This document shows positions 1 to 8,006 of a DNA stretch of 11,037 nucleotides, in pieces. The position numbers and the translations under genes were made by a program. The notes beneath the pieces were generated by a model. That model saw only the letters and a program-made list of their open reading frames with translations, ran no database searches and was not told where the DNA came from. Every line of letters starts with the position of its first letter. The stretch's first letter is position 1. Location: assembly GCA_021788565.1 (NCBI GenBank), contig JAJYKO010000103.1:1-11037 (forward strand). Direction: 5' to 3'. This DNA comes from Chloroflexota bacterium. Its GTDB lineage: Bacteria > Chloroflexota > UBA6077.

Positions 1-57
1 CTTCGCCCGCCCCGGCTGCGTCATGATCTGCGTCCGCTCATCGGCGCATTCGACGAG

Positions 58-342
58 CTACTGCGCGAACAACTGCACAGTGCCATTCCCACCCATCTGA
101 AGGACGACCTTCTGATCTTTGCGACTGTCGATCCCGACGCGCAGGGGTTTCGCTACTCCCACACGACAAAGGGGAAGCCACAGCTCCTCCCTCGCGAGTA
201 CTGGGTCCCGCTCCGCGACCTGCAGCACTTCGCGGACGAGGTGTTCGGGTTCATTGAAGGTGTCCTTCACCGACTCCCATAGTCGGCGCATCTGGGTCCG
301 GCCGCCGGACGTAGGGCAAACGAGGAACACTGACTCATACAA
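58..342 (-). CDS. Hypothetical protein (94 aa), probably a piece of a decayed gene
   Basis: I do not recognise this protein with confidence. The reading frame ends at TAG (58-60). Its only usable start near the N-terminus is TTG at 340-342, and I see no ribosome binding site before it. The amino-acid make-up is protein-like and codons mostly end in G or C, as in neighbouring real genes. The segment VFLVCPTSGGRTQMRR near the N-terminus faintly resembles strand-helix segments of plasmid replication-relaxation proteins, but this is a weak impression only. The same frame stays open upstream to a TAA at 418-420, then back to a TGA at 511-513. It also continues past the TAG to the window edge with plausible residues. 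I therefore suspect one longer gene broken by nonsense changes. It lies 248 bases past the nuclease-helicase stop, in the same direction, and is probably not part of that system. Confidence 0.4.
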   Translation of the reverse strand: MYESVFLVCPTSGGRTQMRRLWESVKDTFNEPEHLVREVLQVAERDPVLAREELWLPLCRVGVAKPLRVGIDSRKDQKVVLQMGGNGTVQLFAQ

Positions 343-589
343 GAAGGAACAGCGGACTCTCCTCTTGTTGATGAGCCGGTTTCTGCGTTGGTTCGGCCAG
401 CTGCCGAACAGGGCAGGTTACCCTTCAGACACCGACCTGGGCCACAGCTTCGGTTGCCGCAGCAGCCGGGCCATCTTCTCGAACGTCACGAGCTTGCCCT
501 TCCCAGACCGTCACCGGCGAGTTGGCCGAGCAGGCAGCCTTGGGCGCGGGAAACAGCACCGATGTCAACTAGCCTCCAACCCATCGCTT
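343..589 (-). other. Region between the defence operon and the left-edge ORF; gene remnant
   Basis: There is no intact gene here. On the minus strand a short open stretch runs from after a TGA at 511-513 to a TAA at 418-420. Its codons (AAG, GAG, CTG, CGG, GTG) look like coding DNA and its translation includes KLVTFEKMARLLRQPKLWP. It is in the same frame as the 94-codon ORF further left, so both are probably parts of one broken gene. I see no convincing terminator hairpin after the TAA of the nuclease-helicase gene at 590-592. Plus-strand reading frames across this stretch are compositional shadows. Confidence 0.35.
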
Positions 590-3500
590 TTACTGTCTCC
601 ACTTGAACATCCCATCTACCTGGAGGATGCCGTTCGCCGAAACATAACCCAGGGTCATCGGTCGGGAATTATTGCAGAAGGATTCGACAAACACCTTCAG
701 CAGGCGGCTCTGGCGGAGGATGTCCAGGTCACCCGAAAGATGGTTCACCACCTCCTGTGTCACCAGAGTGATCAGCTTCGCCCTGGCGCGTGATGTCATC
801 ACATTGAACCGGTTAAGGCTCATCAGGAATTCGTCTTCGTCTTGAATAGCATCCTGATCACCTAGAGCAAAGGAGGCAATAATCACATCACGCTGCTGCC
901 CTTGGAACCGCTCGACGGTATCCACGGCGTCCCTGATCAGTTGATTCGAGGCACCCAAAGGTCCGAACACTTGCTGCAGCCTCGCAACAATGAGCGCCTG
1001 TTGGGCCCGATGTGGGGTGACGATCCCAATCCCACGGCGCCAGAAATCATCCATCGTGTACGGGGTATGGGAAGCGGCTATCACACCACCGGAGATGGGG
1101 TCTCTTTCATTTAGGATCTGGTTGCCAAGACGACCGTATAGCAAGAAGCCAAGGGCCGCCACGGAATCCGCCTCAAACGGATTCCATTGGCTACTTCTAC
1201 CCTCCGGGTAAACGAAGCAACTGACCGGAGAATCCGAATCAAGCAGCGAGGTCCACTCCGGTGTCCCGAAGAGGGACTGCGGCCATCCAGCAGGCGCCGC
1301 AACGGTTGGGAATGGCGTGATAATATCGATTCGCATGTCTGGCGAGTAACTCGTAAGAGATCTGTCGTATCCGGCTTCATGGGCAAGTTCCACGATCGCA
1401 CGACTGGAGCGGTAGTTTTCCTCCAGAATGGCTGGCTGAACCTGATGGAGCTGCTCAAAGAAGACATAGACAGAGCCAACCATGGCCTCGAGCCCGACCG
1501 GCGCTTTCGCTTGGTGGATTGGGGGCAACTGCTTCGGATCGCCGGCGACAACCACCACGCCGTCCGCAGCCAGGGAGGCAAACGGGAGGATTGCGTGACC
1601 GACATCCACCTGCGAGGCCTCATCGAGAATAATGAAGTCGAAGAATTCCTGGCGGGCGCTATCGTTGCCGGTCACGAGAAGGTTATGTGTCTGCTCCGTG
1701 GTAGCACCAACCACCGTGATCCCCACTCTGTTCTGGAGGCGCTGGCGCAGCTGTTGCACCTCGAGGGAGGGATTCGCCTTGTTCAGTTCCAGATCGAGAG
1801 CGTTTGGGATGTTCGGATCGACAGGCCGGTAGCTAGAGCGGATGCGCACGCATTGCAGGTCGGGGTGCTGGACCATCTGGCCGATGGCAAACACCGATTC
1901 CAAGAGAACATTGTCCAAGGCGTTGTATGTGGGAGCGCAGACCAGAATGCGCAAAGAGACATTGCGCTGCACCGCATCGACAACAGCGCCAATCACCACC
2001 GCTCGTAGCGTTCGGCTTTTCCCTGTTCCGGGAGGCCCCCAGATCGTCTGGAGACGGTGGCCAAGAGACGCTTCCCATGCTACCCATTGGGACTGATTGA
2101 GGGATAGTCCATTCTGCTCGAGATATTGCCTAACCCCGGGCAGGTTCCTGGCAACTACAGAATTTGCGAGGGTGTTGCCGGACCACAACAGATCTGCTGC
2201 AGGACTTCCAGGGGTCTGCCGTCCCCTGCGCCTTGTGGCCAGGCCTACCGCCCGGCGCACAAGTGGGTTGTTCCGCGCGTTAGGAGGATCGCCAATAGCA
2301 TGTAAAGTCTCGCGCAGCTTCTTGGTGAAGGTGTCGACCCACACCGGATCGAGAACAACGTCTTGGCTGAAATCGGCCAGTCCGTGCTGCTCCAGATCAT
2401 CGAGCATCGCCGGATATCTGTTGTTGGGAAGGACGGCGATCAAGCTCGCATCACGGTCGATGCCAACGATGCGAATTCCCGTTACGGCCTCCATGTAGGT
2501 TCGCCATCCGGACCCATTCGGTGGTTCCAAAGGGGTCCCTTGTGTAACCAGTTGAAGCGGCCTGTCGAGAAAGCCGGGCATGTTCTCGGGGGCCAGGGCA
2601 AAGCTGAAATCCCCCTCGCGGGCCTTCACTTCTCTCGACTCCGGTCTCATTTCGTAGACCCGCAGCCTTGGACGTTGGGCAATCCCCAACTGGGCAAGAG
2701 CAGCGGTCTCTGCTCCCCCGGTAAGTCGACGCGTCAGGCGTGCGCTACGATACCTGGCCTCACGTTCCTCCGGCGGCATCGCCCTTATTTGGTGAACCTC
2801 CAGTTCACCAAGAGCGGCATTGAGCCGCGCGAAGCCATACCATAACTGACCGTCAAAGCTGATTCCCGATTGACGCTGAGGCGGCTCAATTCGGATTGTC
2901 GGAGCGATCTGCTGAAGGCTTGGTCTAAGGTCCTCCTCAAGGCGTCTCGTGATCGTCTCCAAGGCGTGGAGCTGCTTGGTCACGGTCTCCCGAAGGGTCA
3001 AGAGTTGATCCGACCATGACCTTGGACGTGTCACCCTTGCCCAAATCTCGTGGGCCCGCTCGCTCGGGATCTGGTCGCTCAGCGTGTCTTCAAACAACGG
3101 GTGTACTGAGAACGCTGCAACCTGCTGCGGCAAAGAAGTCTGGTGATAGACACGGGCGGTATGGAAGAGGGTGTAGTAATGCGGGATCGGGGCCGCCAGC
3201 AGTGTCCGCACAACCTCGCGAACAACGGTGATCGGTGAGCGCCGTGTTTCCATGGTGGGATTGGGCAGCAGTTCCTCCGGTGGAAATAGCCAGGCGAGAT
3301 GTTGGATCGTTTGGTCCGCGAGAATAGACTGCAGATGACGGCCGATAATCCGAGTGAGATGCTTGTACTGAACCGAATCCCAGATGTAGAACTGGACCGT
3401 AGTGTCCGCGTTGCGAGTCCCGGCATCCATTAGGATCGTGTTGATGTTGCTCAGGAACGCCATGAGTTCCCGGCGCTCAACGGGCAGGTCTTTCTGATCG

Positions 3501-4879
3501 ATCACGTGCGTATGCGGCCCGTAGGCCTGTGTGGCTCTCTGGCCAACATATCCGAACGGCCCGGGCTCGACCCAGAAACCCTTCACGCCCAAGGAAAACG
3601 TGATGGCGCTGCCGAGGTCGAAATCTACCGTGAGATAGATATGCAGGTCCGCGTACTTGGGCATGACCCCGGAGGTGCCGCTCTGAGGCGGAATTGCTGA
3701 TTGCTGGGTCTGAAGGGACGTAGCTCTTCCAGCAACCACATTGCGTGTCGCTCTGAGCGAGAAGTGGGAGTTGAAGACCGTGGAGTTCGGTTGAAGCTGC
3801 GCCAACGCCGGCACATCGGATATCCCTTGGTCATTCAGTGCAGCGGAAGCGCCACGGGAGATGAAAGCGACTCTGCTGATGTGGCCGCTTTGCTCGGCTG
3901 TTGGCATGCAGTGAAGAGGATGCGCGGTCGGCTGGCCATTGCGATCAATCCACGGATAGCCAAGGTAATCACATCCCTTGCATCTGTTGTCTACATGCCA
4001 AGGGAGGTTTTGCCAGGGTGTGGCGAGTGCCCGGGGCAGGTCGGTGACGAAGAAGTGCTTGACCCTGCCGACGAAGACCTCGAAGGGAACCGCCTCAAGA
4101 TCGTCCTGCGTTGCATTCCACATTTGATCATAGGTGGGAGTGCCGCCTTGATCTTCGATCTCCCGGCAGGTCCGCACCAGGCATGAGGCGTCATGCGAAC
4201 CAGGCCAGATCGCGGCGTCTGGAACGACCACGTAACGATTGTCCAAACCACGGTCAACGAGCCATCCCGCCAGGGCCATGGAGTAGTAGGTAACCTCGGC
4301 GAAGTACGAGGGGGATGGTTCAGCAGTGAGCTTGATGTCGATGACGCGGAGTTTAACCCGCGGATCATCATCCGCCAACCACGGCACCGCACCGGCCGGG
4401 GTGACATACCTGTTGAGATTAGAGGATGCAGGCAGCACCTCGATGAGATCGGGCCGCAATCGGGAGTAGTTCAATCCATGCGCCTGCCTGTAGTTTGCGA
4501 TGCCAAGCGCGCCCTCGAAAGTAGACCCCACCTCAAACTGCGCCTCAACGAGGAAGCAACCTTGCAGAGCCGTGGGTAGGTAGTCGACGAGTTCGATTTC
4601 CCGAAATCGCTCACGGCCTGTCTGATTCGAATAGCGATCACCTATGACGACCGGCGCACCGAATGTATCTGAGAGGTCTGCGATCTTCTCCGCCTGCCAC
4701 TCCTCGCCGGCTTGGGCCAAGTATTCCAGGCCTGGACGCGGAGGCTGTACGGGTGGCATGCCAGTTGCCGTTCTTTCAGGTTGGAAGGCCTGAACATCAG
4801 GACTCAGGTTGAGCCTGAGAAGACGAAGGCAATCGGTTCTGATGAACTGCGATAGGGCCTCTTTTCCAACCTGTGGCAT
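590..4879 (-). CDS. TM0106/RecB-like nuclease - RNase H-like - SF1 (Upf1/DNA2-type) helicase fusion
   Basis: This 1429-aa protein is the likely effector of the operon: an ATP-driven helicase fused to nuclease domains. Residues about 10-330 look like a RecB/TM0106-type PD-(D/E)XK nuclease, with D144 (RPDLIE), D181-x-K183 (VIDIK) and a Tyr-rich helix after it. C17, C300, C303 and C324 have the arrangement of a Cas4/AddB-type iron-sulfur cluster. A short helical segment with the family's GIS pattern follows (about 335-362). Residues about 408-580 look like the RNase H-like domain of TM0106 proteins (D419, D421, WD near 500), but diverged. Residues 590-900 are unassigned. The helicase spans 920-1400: Q motif (SLNQSQ), Walker A GPPGTGKS 948-955, motif II LDEASQ near 1085, motif III GDPKQLPP 1113-1120, NYRSS 1155-1159, ERFQGQQRD near 1323 and NVMTSRARAKL near 1359. 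The ATG lies 3 nt after the methyltransferase stop with GGAGGA upstream. It is longer than ordinary TM0106-type fusions. Helicase assignment is near certain; role in defence is inferred from neighbours. Confidence 0.93.
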   Translation of the reverse strand: MPQVGKEALSQFIRTDCLRLLRLNLSPDVQAFQPERTATGMPPVQPPRPGLEYLAQAGEEWQAEKIADLSDTFGAPVVIGDRYSNQTGRERFREIELVDYLPTALQGCFLVEAQFEVGSTFEGALGIANYRQAHGLNYSRLRPDLIEVLPASSNLNRYVTPAGAVPWLADDDPRVKLRVIDIKLTAEPSPSYFAEVTYYSMALAGWLVDRGLDNRYVVVPDAAIWPGSHDASCLVRTCREIEDQGGTPTYDQMWNATQDDLEAVPFEVFVGRVKHFFVTDLPRALATPWQNLPWHVDNRCKGCDYLGYPWIDRNGQPTAHPLHCMPTAEQSGHISRVAFISRGASAALNDQGISDVPALAQLQPNSTVFNSHFSLRATRNVVAGRATSLQTQQSAIPPQSGTSGVMPKYADLHIYLTVDFDLGSAITFSLGVKGFWVEPGPFGYVGQRATQAYGPHTHVIDQKDLPVERRELMAFLSNINTILMDAGTRNADTTVQFYIWDSVQYKHLTRIIGRHLQSILADQTIQHLAWLFPPEELLPNPTMETRRSPITVVREVVRTLLAAPIPHYYTLFHTARVYHQTSLPQQVAAFSVHPLFEDTLSDQIPSERAHEIWARVTRPRSWSDQLLTLRETVTKQLHALETITRRLEEDLRPSLQQIAPTIRIEPPQRQSGISFDGQLWYGFARLNAALGELEVHQIRAMPPEEREARYRSARLTRRLTGGAETAALAQLGIAQRPRLRVYEMRPESREVKAREGDFSFALAPENMPGFLDRPLQLVTQGTPLEPPNGSGWRTYMEAVTGIRIVGIDRDASLIAVLPNNRYPAMLDDLEQHGLADFSQDVVLDPVWVDTFTKKLRETLHAIGDPPNARNNPLVRRAVGLATRRRGRQTPGSPAADLLWSGNTLANSVVARNLPGVRQYLEQNGLSLNQSQWVAWEASLGHRLQTIWGPPGTGKSRTLRAVVIGAVVDAVQRNVSLRILVCAPTYNALDNVLLESVFAIGQMVQHPDLQCVRIRSSYRPVDPNIPNALDLELNKANPSLEVQQLRQRLQNRVGITVVGATTEQTHNLLVTGNDSARQEFFDFIILDEASQVDVGHAILPFASLAADGVVVVAGDPKQLPPIHQAKAPVGLEAMVGSVYVFFEQLHQVQPAILEENYRSSRAIVELAHEAGYDRSLTSYSPDMRIDIITPFPTVAAPAGWPQSLFGTPEWTSLLDSDSPVSCFVYPEGRSSQWNPFEADSVAALGFLLYGRLGNQILNERDPISGGVIAASHTPYTMDDFWRRGIGIVTPHRAQQALIVARLQQVFGPLGASNQLIRDAVDTVERFQGQQRDVIIASFALGDQDAIQDEDEFLMSLNRFNVMTSRARAKLITLVTQEVVNHLSGDLDILRQSRLLKVFVESFCNNSRPMTLGYVSANGILQVDGMFKWRQ

Positions 4880-4882
4880 GTG

Positions 4883-7063
4883 TCAGCATCCTCCAGTAGG
4901 TTTCGGTTTCAAGGCGTCCGAGAGTGGCATGAGATTGGGTTGGGCTGGAGCTATGATAGCTGATGCCACGATCAGGGCGCGTTCGAGGTTCAGACGGTCC
5001 GGTTCGCGGAAACCGATCTGTCGGGTCTTAGCCAGATCTTCAGCGTATGCGCACGCCTGGTGCTTGGCCTGCTCAATTGCAGTGAGTGGAACGACCGCTT
5101 CATCTGAAGTCTCAGACGGTACTGGGGTGCCCTTGCGACAGATAAACACGGCGTCCCATTTGATGGTGCCATCGTAGGAATGCAGTCCACCCTGGCCTTC
5201 TCCACGCAGGGGCAAGACCGTCGTGCACTTCAGCCCGGAACGGGCAAGCGCGTCCCCGAGCGCGCCCCAAGCCACCGGCGACTTGTGGTGATAGGTGAAG
5301 ACCAGAATTCCATCCCCTCTGAGCACTCGATGGCACTCGCAGAAAATGCGTTTCAAGCTGTTCCGGTAGACTTCAATAGCATGATCGCCATGATCTGTCA
5401 GAGCAAGGTTCTCTTTAATCGGCGCTGCAAGAGCCGGGTTGTCGTAAGGAGGTTCGGCCACGCCGAGGGACTGGTGCCAGGCCAAATAGAAGTCGGAAAG
5501 CTCTGAGTAGCTCAGATTGTCAAAGTACGGCGGATCGGTGAGGATAAGATTGATACTGCCATCCGGGATCCCTTCGAGGTTTTCCGAAGTCTTGGTTGAT
5601 ATCGAAGCATGGGATGAACCGTCTAGCACTCTCCACGGGTGTGTTGACACGTTCTTCGCGGCCGTATGGCGATAGGTCGTCGCTGGTTTTCGACCACCCT
5701 TCGGGTCAAGATCGGTGGGTGATGCGGCGAACACGACCGCCTTGGCGATCTTGCTAAGGACATTAGGGAAGGTCCCTCTTCCGATGCCGTCAAGCCATGG
5801 ATTGATTTCTACCGGCCGGGTGATGTGCCGGTACGAGTGGATCGAGAACATCGGACTGATCCGCCGATATCCGAACGCATAGGCGGTGTACATGCAGTTC
5901 GTTGTAAGGTGCTCGCTGAACGCCATGGCCAGAATCTGTCGTAACCTTGGCTCCTCGACGCCAGTGATGGCTTGGCCCAACAGGGTCAGATGGAGCAGTT
6001 GGCGGTCGTTGAAGAGATCGCGGTATCGGGCAAACCCATGGATCAGTGGCCGCCGGTCCGACCGCCCGTTTGTCGGGATGGCTCGGCCAGGTGCGAAGCT
6101 ACCTCCGGCCCTTTCGACGTTTTCCAGAAGGCTGCGCGCCTGACCGTAGCGAATGCGGTCGCCTTTACTCGCCGCCTTAAAGTGGCGTGTGACACCTGTC
6201 GGCGTCTCCTCAAGATACTCCTGCGCAAAGAGACGCCATTCAGGCCGCGTTGGCGTATCCCCACGGTCGCCGAGCCCCGACACGGAACCGCACCCTGGGC
6301 ATCGGACCTTTCCCTGACCCAGCGTCCCCTGTGCGATGCGGGTGTGCGTTCCACATCCACATCGAAGCTCCTTGCGGGCGATAGGTAGTTCCAGCACCTC
6401 ATGGCAGCTCTTGCAGAACACCCACTGAAGAGACTTCTCCTTGCTGTATGCCAACTGGTAATGGGGATGGATCTCAAAGGTGGTCCCGCAGGTGCTACAA
6501 GTTCGACACTCGACCCAGAAATGATGGAGGACCACGCGCTCCCCGGCACCGGGTACGTTTGTCTTGTGAAAGGGGCCGAGCTGTGCGGACACCGTTTTGC
6601 ACAGCTCGGCGATTCCGGGTGCTGAAGGATCGTACGCGGCGGCTTCGAGTTCAAATCGCGTGATGAAAGTAGCAACCGGATCGATATCGTATCCAATCAC
6701 GCGGGCACCGCAGCGTCCGGCCTCGACAAGACTGGTGCCGCCGCCCACGAACGGATCGAGCACTACCGCGCCGTCGAGCGATAGGTTCCCAAGATACAGG
6801 TCCCAGAACCGGTCGGCTTCTTCGGGCTTCAGGGACAAACCGGTCAAAATGGCGCGGAGCTGAGAGCCAAGGCGGCGCGCGAACCAACGATGGACCCGGT
6901 AGATCGGATTGGTAGATTGGCCTTCCCGAAGAGCGAGCTCAGCGATCTCGGCAATGGGGACCTCACCCGATTCCAGCAGAGTGTGTTCCGGAAAGGTAGT
7001 GAAAGCAGGTTGTTGCCCCGGTTCGACAAAATGCGGTTTGGCTTGAGAGCCATGCTGGACCAC
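4883..7063 (-). CDS. Zinc-ribbon adenine-type DNA methyltransferase (COG1743/DUF1156-like)
   Basis: This 726-aa protein is predicted to transfer methyl from S-adenosylmethionine to a DNA base, most likely N6 of adenine because the catalytic motif is DPPY (N4-cytosine is possible). The VHRWFARR motif (57-64) is typical of the COG1743/DUF1156 family. The SAM-binding motif I is DPFVGGGT (103-110), with YDIDP (125-129) after the next strand. DPPYFDN is at 510-516 and LRGDGILVFTYHH near 581-593. Between the two core motifs sit cysteines C186, C189, C192, C217, C220, C235, C237, C255 and C258, forming probably two zinc ribbons that may read DNA. The start is GTG at 7061-7063, two bases after the TAA of the previous gene, with a G-rich AAGGGGG upstream. 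The conserved motif at residue 57 rules out a start much further in. In the operon it probably marks host DNA against the nuclease-helicase made from the next gene. Related enzymes occur in BREX-like and other modification-based defence loci. Confidence 0.93.
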   Translation of the reverse strand: MVQHGSQAKPHFVEPGQQPAFTTFPEHTLLESGEVPIAEIAELALREGQSTNPIYRVHRWFARRLGSQLRAILTGLSLKPEEADRFWDLYLGNLSLDGAVVLDPFVGGGTSLVEAGRCGARVIGYDIDPVATFITRFELEAAAYDPSAPGIAELCKTVSAQLGPFHKTNVPGAGERVVLHHFWVECRTCSTCGTTFEIHPHYQLAYSKEKSLQWVFCKSCHEVLELPIARKELRCGCGTHTRIAQGTLGQGKVRCPGCGSVSGLGDRGDTPTRPEWRLFAQEYLEETPTGVTRHFKAASKGDRIRYGQARSLLENVERAGGSFAPGRAIPTNGRSDRRPLIHGFARYRDLFNDRQLLHLTLLGQAITGVEEPRLRQILAMAFSEHLTTNCMYTAYAFGYRRISPMFSIHSYRHITRPVEINPWLDGIGRGTFPNVLSKIAKAVVFAASPTDLDPKGGRKPATTYRHTAAKNVSTHPWRVLDGSSHASISTKTSENLEGIPDGSINLILTDPPYFDNLSYSELSDFYLAWHQSLGVAEPPYDNPALAAPIKENLALTDHGDHAIEVYRNSLKRIFCECHRVLRGDGILVFTYHHKSPVAWGALGDALARSGLKCTTVLPLRGEGQGGLHSYDGTIKWDAVFICRKGTPVPSETSDEAVVPLTAIEQAKHQACAYAEDLAKTRQIGFREPDRLNLERALIVASAIIAPAQPNLMPLSDALKPKPTGGC

Positions 7064-7065
7064 GG

Positions 7066-7533
7066 TTATGGCGCGCCCCCTTTTGTGGATAGCTTCCGCA
7101 GCATGACCAGGTCGTCATCCAACTCGTGACGGAGAATGTCGAGTCTGGAAGACGCAGCCACAAGGCTCTCGGCGGGAATCGGTTTGATCCGGAACGGGAA
7201 GAAGTTGGGGCTGTCAATCAGATCTTTCAGCGGGGCCGAGCCGGTGGCGTTGGCATGGAGAGACGCTTCGGCCAGCCTGGCGATCAGTACGGAATCATCA
7301 ATGGCCAGCGTCGTTCCTGCGGTGTAGATTCCCTTTGTGCCGGTCTCCTGAAGCACGCCCCAGTCCAGGTACGAACGCAGCACGCGGCGGGCTGCTCGGG
7401 AGACGGTCTCTCGCTCGCCATATTGCTCGCGGACCCGCCGCTGGACATGGGCCGCGGCAGCAGAACCCTGAAGCCTCAAGAGCCAACCTACTTGTACCGC
7501 CACGCCCGACCAAAACGGATTCCTTGTCTTCAC
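7066..7533 (-). CDS. Unknown 155-aa protein between BrxF-like and methyltransferase genes; possible winged helix
   Basis: I do not recognise the family. The start is GTG at 7531-7533, overlapping the TGA of the BrxF-like gene by 4 nt (GTGA), with GGAGG 8-9 nt upstream. The two genes should therefore be translationally coupled. The N-terminal half (about residues 8-72) is helical and basic, with RETVSRAARRVLRSYLDWGV followed by a short LQETGTKGIY turn. That looks like a winged-helix DNA-binding fold, in which the turn would be the wing. The C-terminal half contains a proline- and phenylalanine-rich stretch (SPNFFPFRIKPIP, 108-120) and ends in an acidic helix. There is no signal peptide, membrane span or enzyme motif. 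It ends 2 nt before the methyltransferase start, so it may be its partner or a specificity or regulatory subunit. That role is inference from position only. In BREX-3 loci this place next to brxF is normally held by the large BrxC ATPase. Confidence 0.82.
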   Translation of the reverse strand: MKTRNPFWSGVAVQVGWLLRLQGSAAAAHVQRRVREQYGERETVSRAARRVLRSYLDWGVLQETGTKGIYTAGTTLAIDDSVLIARLAEASLHANATGSAPLKDLIDSPNFFPFRIKPIPAESLVAASSRLDILRHELDDDLVMLRKLSTKGGAP

Positions 7534-8006
7534 GCAATGGCCTCCGGGTTCACTACCAGGAGATCTCGTAAGGGATATCGTCTGTATTCGGGATGGTCCG
7601 GCCTCGCGTAGACTATGTGCTCACCGTCGATGGAGCCGCTCCAGGCTGCGACTGCCGTCTTGTTCCGTGAGAGCCCGTGCAGGAGCCGCAGCGGGTCCTG
7701 TTTGAGCGAGACATCGAAGAGAACCTCGATGTTGTCCAGCAGAATCACATCGGCTGCGGATGCGCCCACGATCGCGGCGAGAAGACAGGGCAACTGCAGT
7801 GCCCGCCGGCTCTCGGTGAGGTCGAGCATGCGCCGAGACAGCTCGAGATTGACGTTGACCAGCGGAGCCGCCGTGCGCTCATGCACATCTTGGAGCGCGA
7901 CGGTCTTGCCCGCACTGGCCGGGGCCACCAGCATGACCAGGCGGTGGTACACCTCGGCTGCTTGGCCGATTCTTCGAATGACCCTCTCGGCGAGCGGCTC
8001 CGCCAT
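7530..8006 (-). CDS. brxF: BrxF-like P-loop ATPase (BREX type 3)
   Basis: This 158-aa protein matches the small P-loop protein BrxF of BREX type 3 phage-defence systems in length and motif layout. Walker A is APASAGKT at 28-35 (an A-x4-G-K-T form). Walker B is VILLDNIEVLFD at 87-98. Two segments I recall as typical of the family follow: the SRNKT/AAWSG segment (113-124) and HPEYRRYP (138-145). It is probably a cytoplasmic nucleotide-binding switch; the molecular role of BrxF is not well established. The ATG at 8004-8006 overlaps the TAA of the HTH gene (TAATG) and is preceded by a strong AGGAGGAG. Its stop overlaps the next start, so the first three genes are coupled. The usual partners BrxC and PglZ are not in this window, which makes its context unusual. 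The family call rests on recall of motifs, not on a search. Confidence 0.82.
   Translation of the reverse strand: MAEPLAERVIRRIGQAAEVYHRLVMLVAPASAGKTVALQDVHERTAAPLVNVNLELSRRMLDLTESRRALQLPCLLAAIVGASAADVILLDNIEVLFDVSLKQDPLRLLHGLSRNKTAVAAWSGSIDGEHIVYARPDHPEYRRYPLRDLLVVNPEAIA

Noticed and set aside
119..793. 224-codon plus-strand ORF at the left edge
   Set aside because: It overlaps the end of the helicase fusion and the remnant frame on the other strand. The Ser/Arg-rich, low-complexity translation looks like a shadow.
1187..2008. 273-codon plus-strand ORF
   Set aside because: It is entirely antisense to the SF1 helicase domain whose motifs are intact on the minus strand.
590..8006. Canonical BREX type 3 or DISARM locus
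   Set aside because: No PglZ phosphatase, BrxC, DrmA/DrmB (DUF1998) or PLD nuclease can be found in the window. Only BrxF, a methyltransferase and a helicase are shared in kind.
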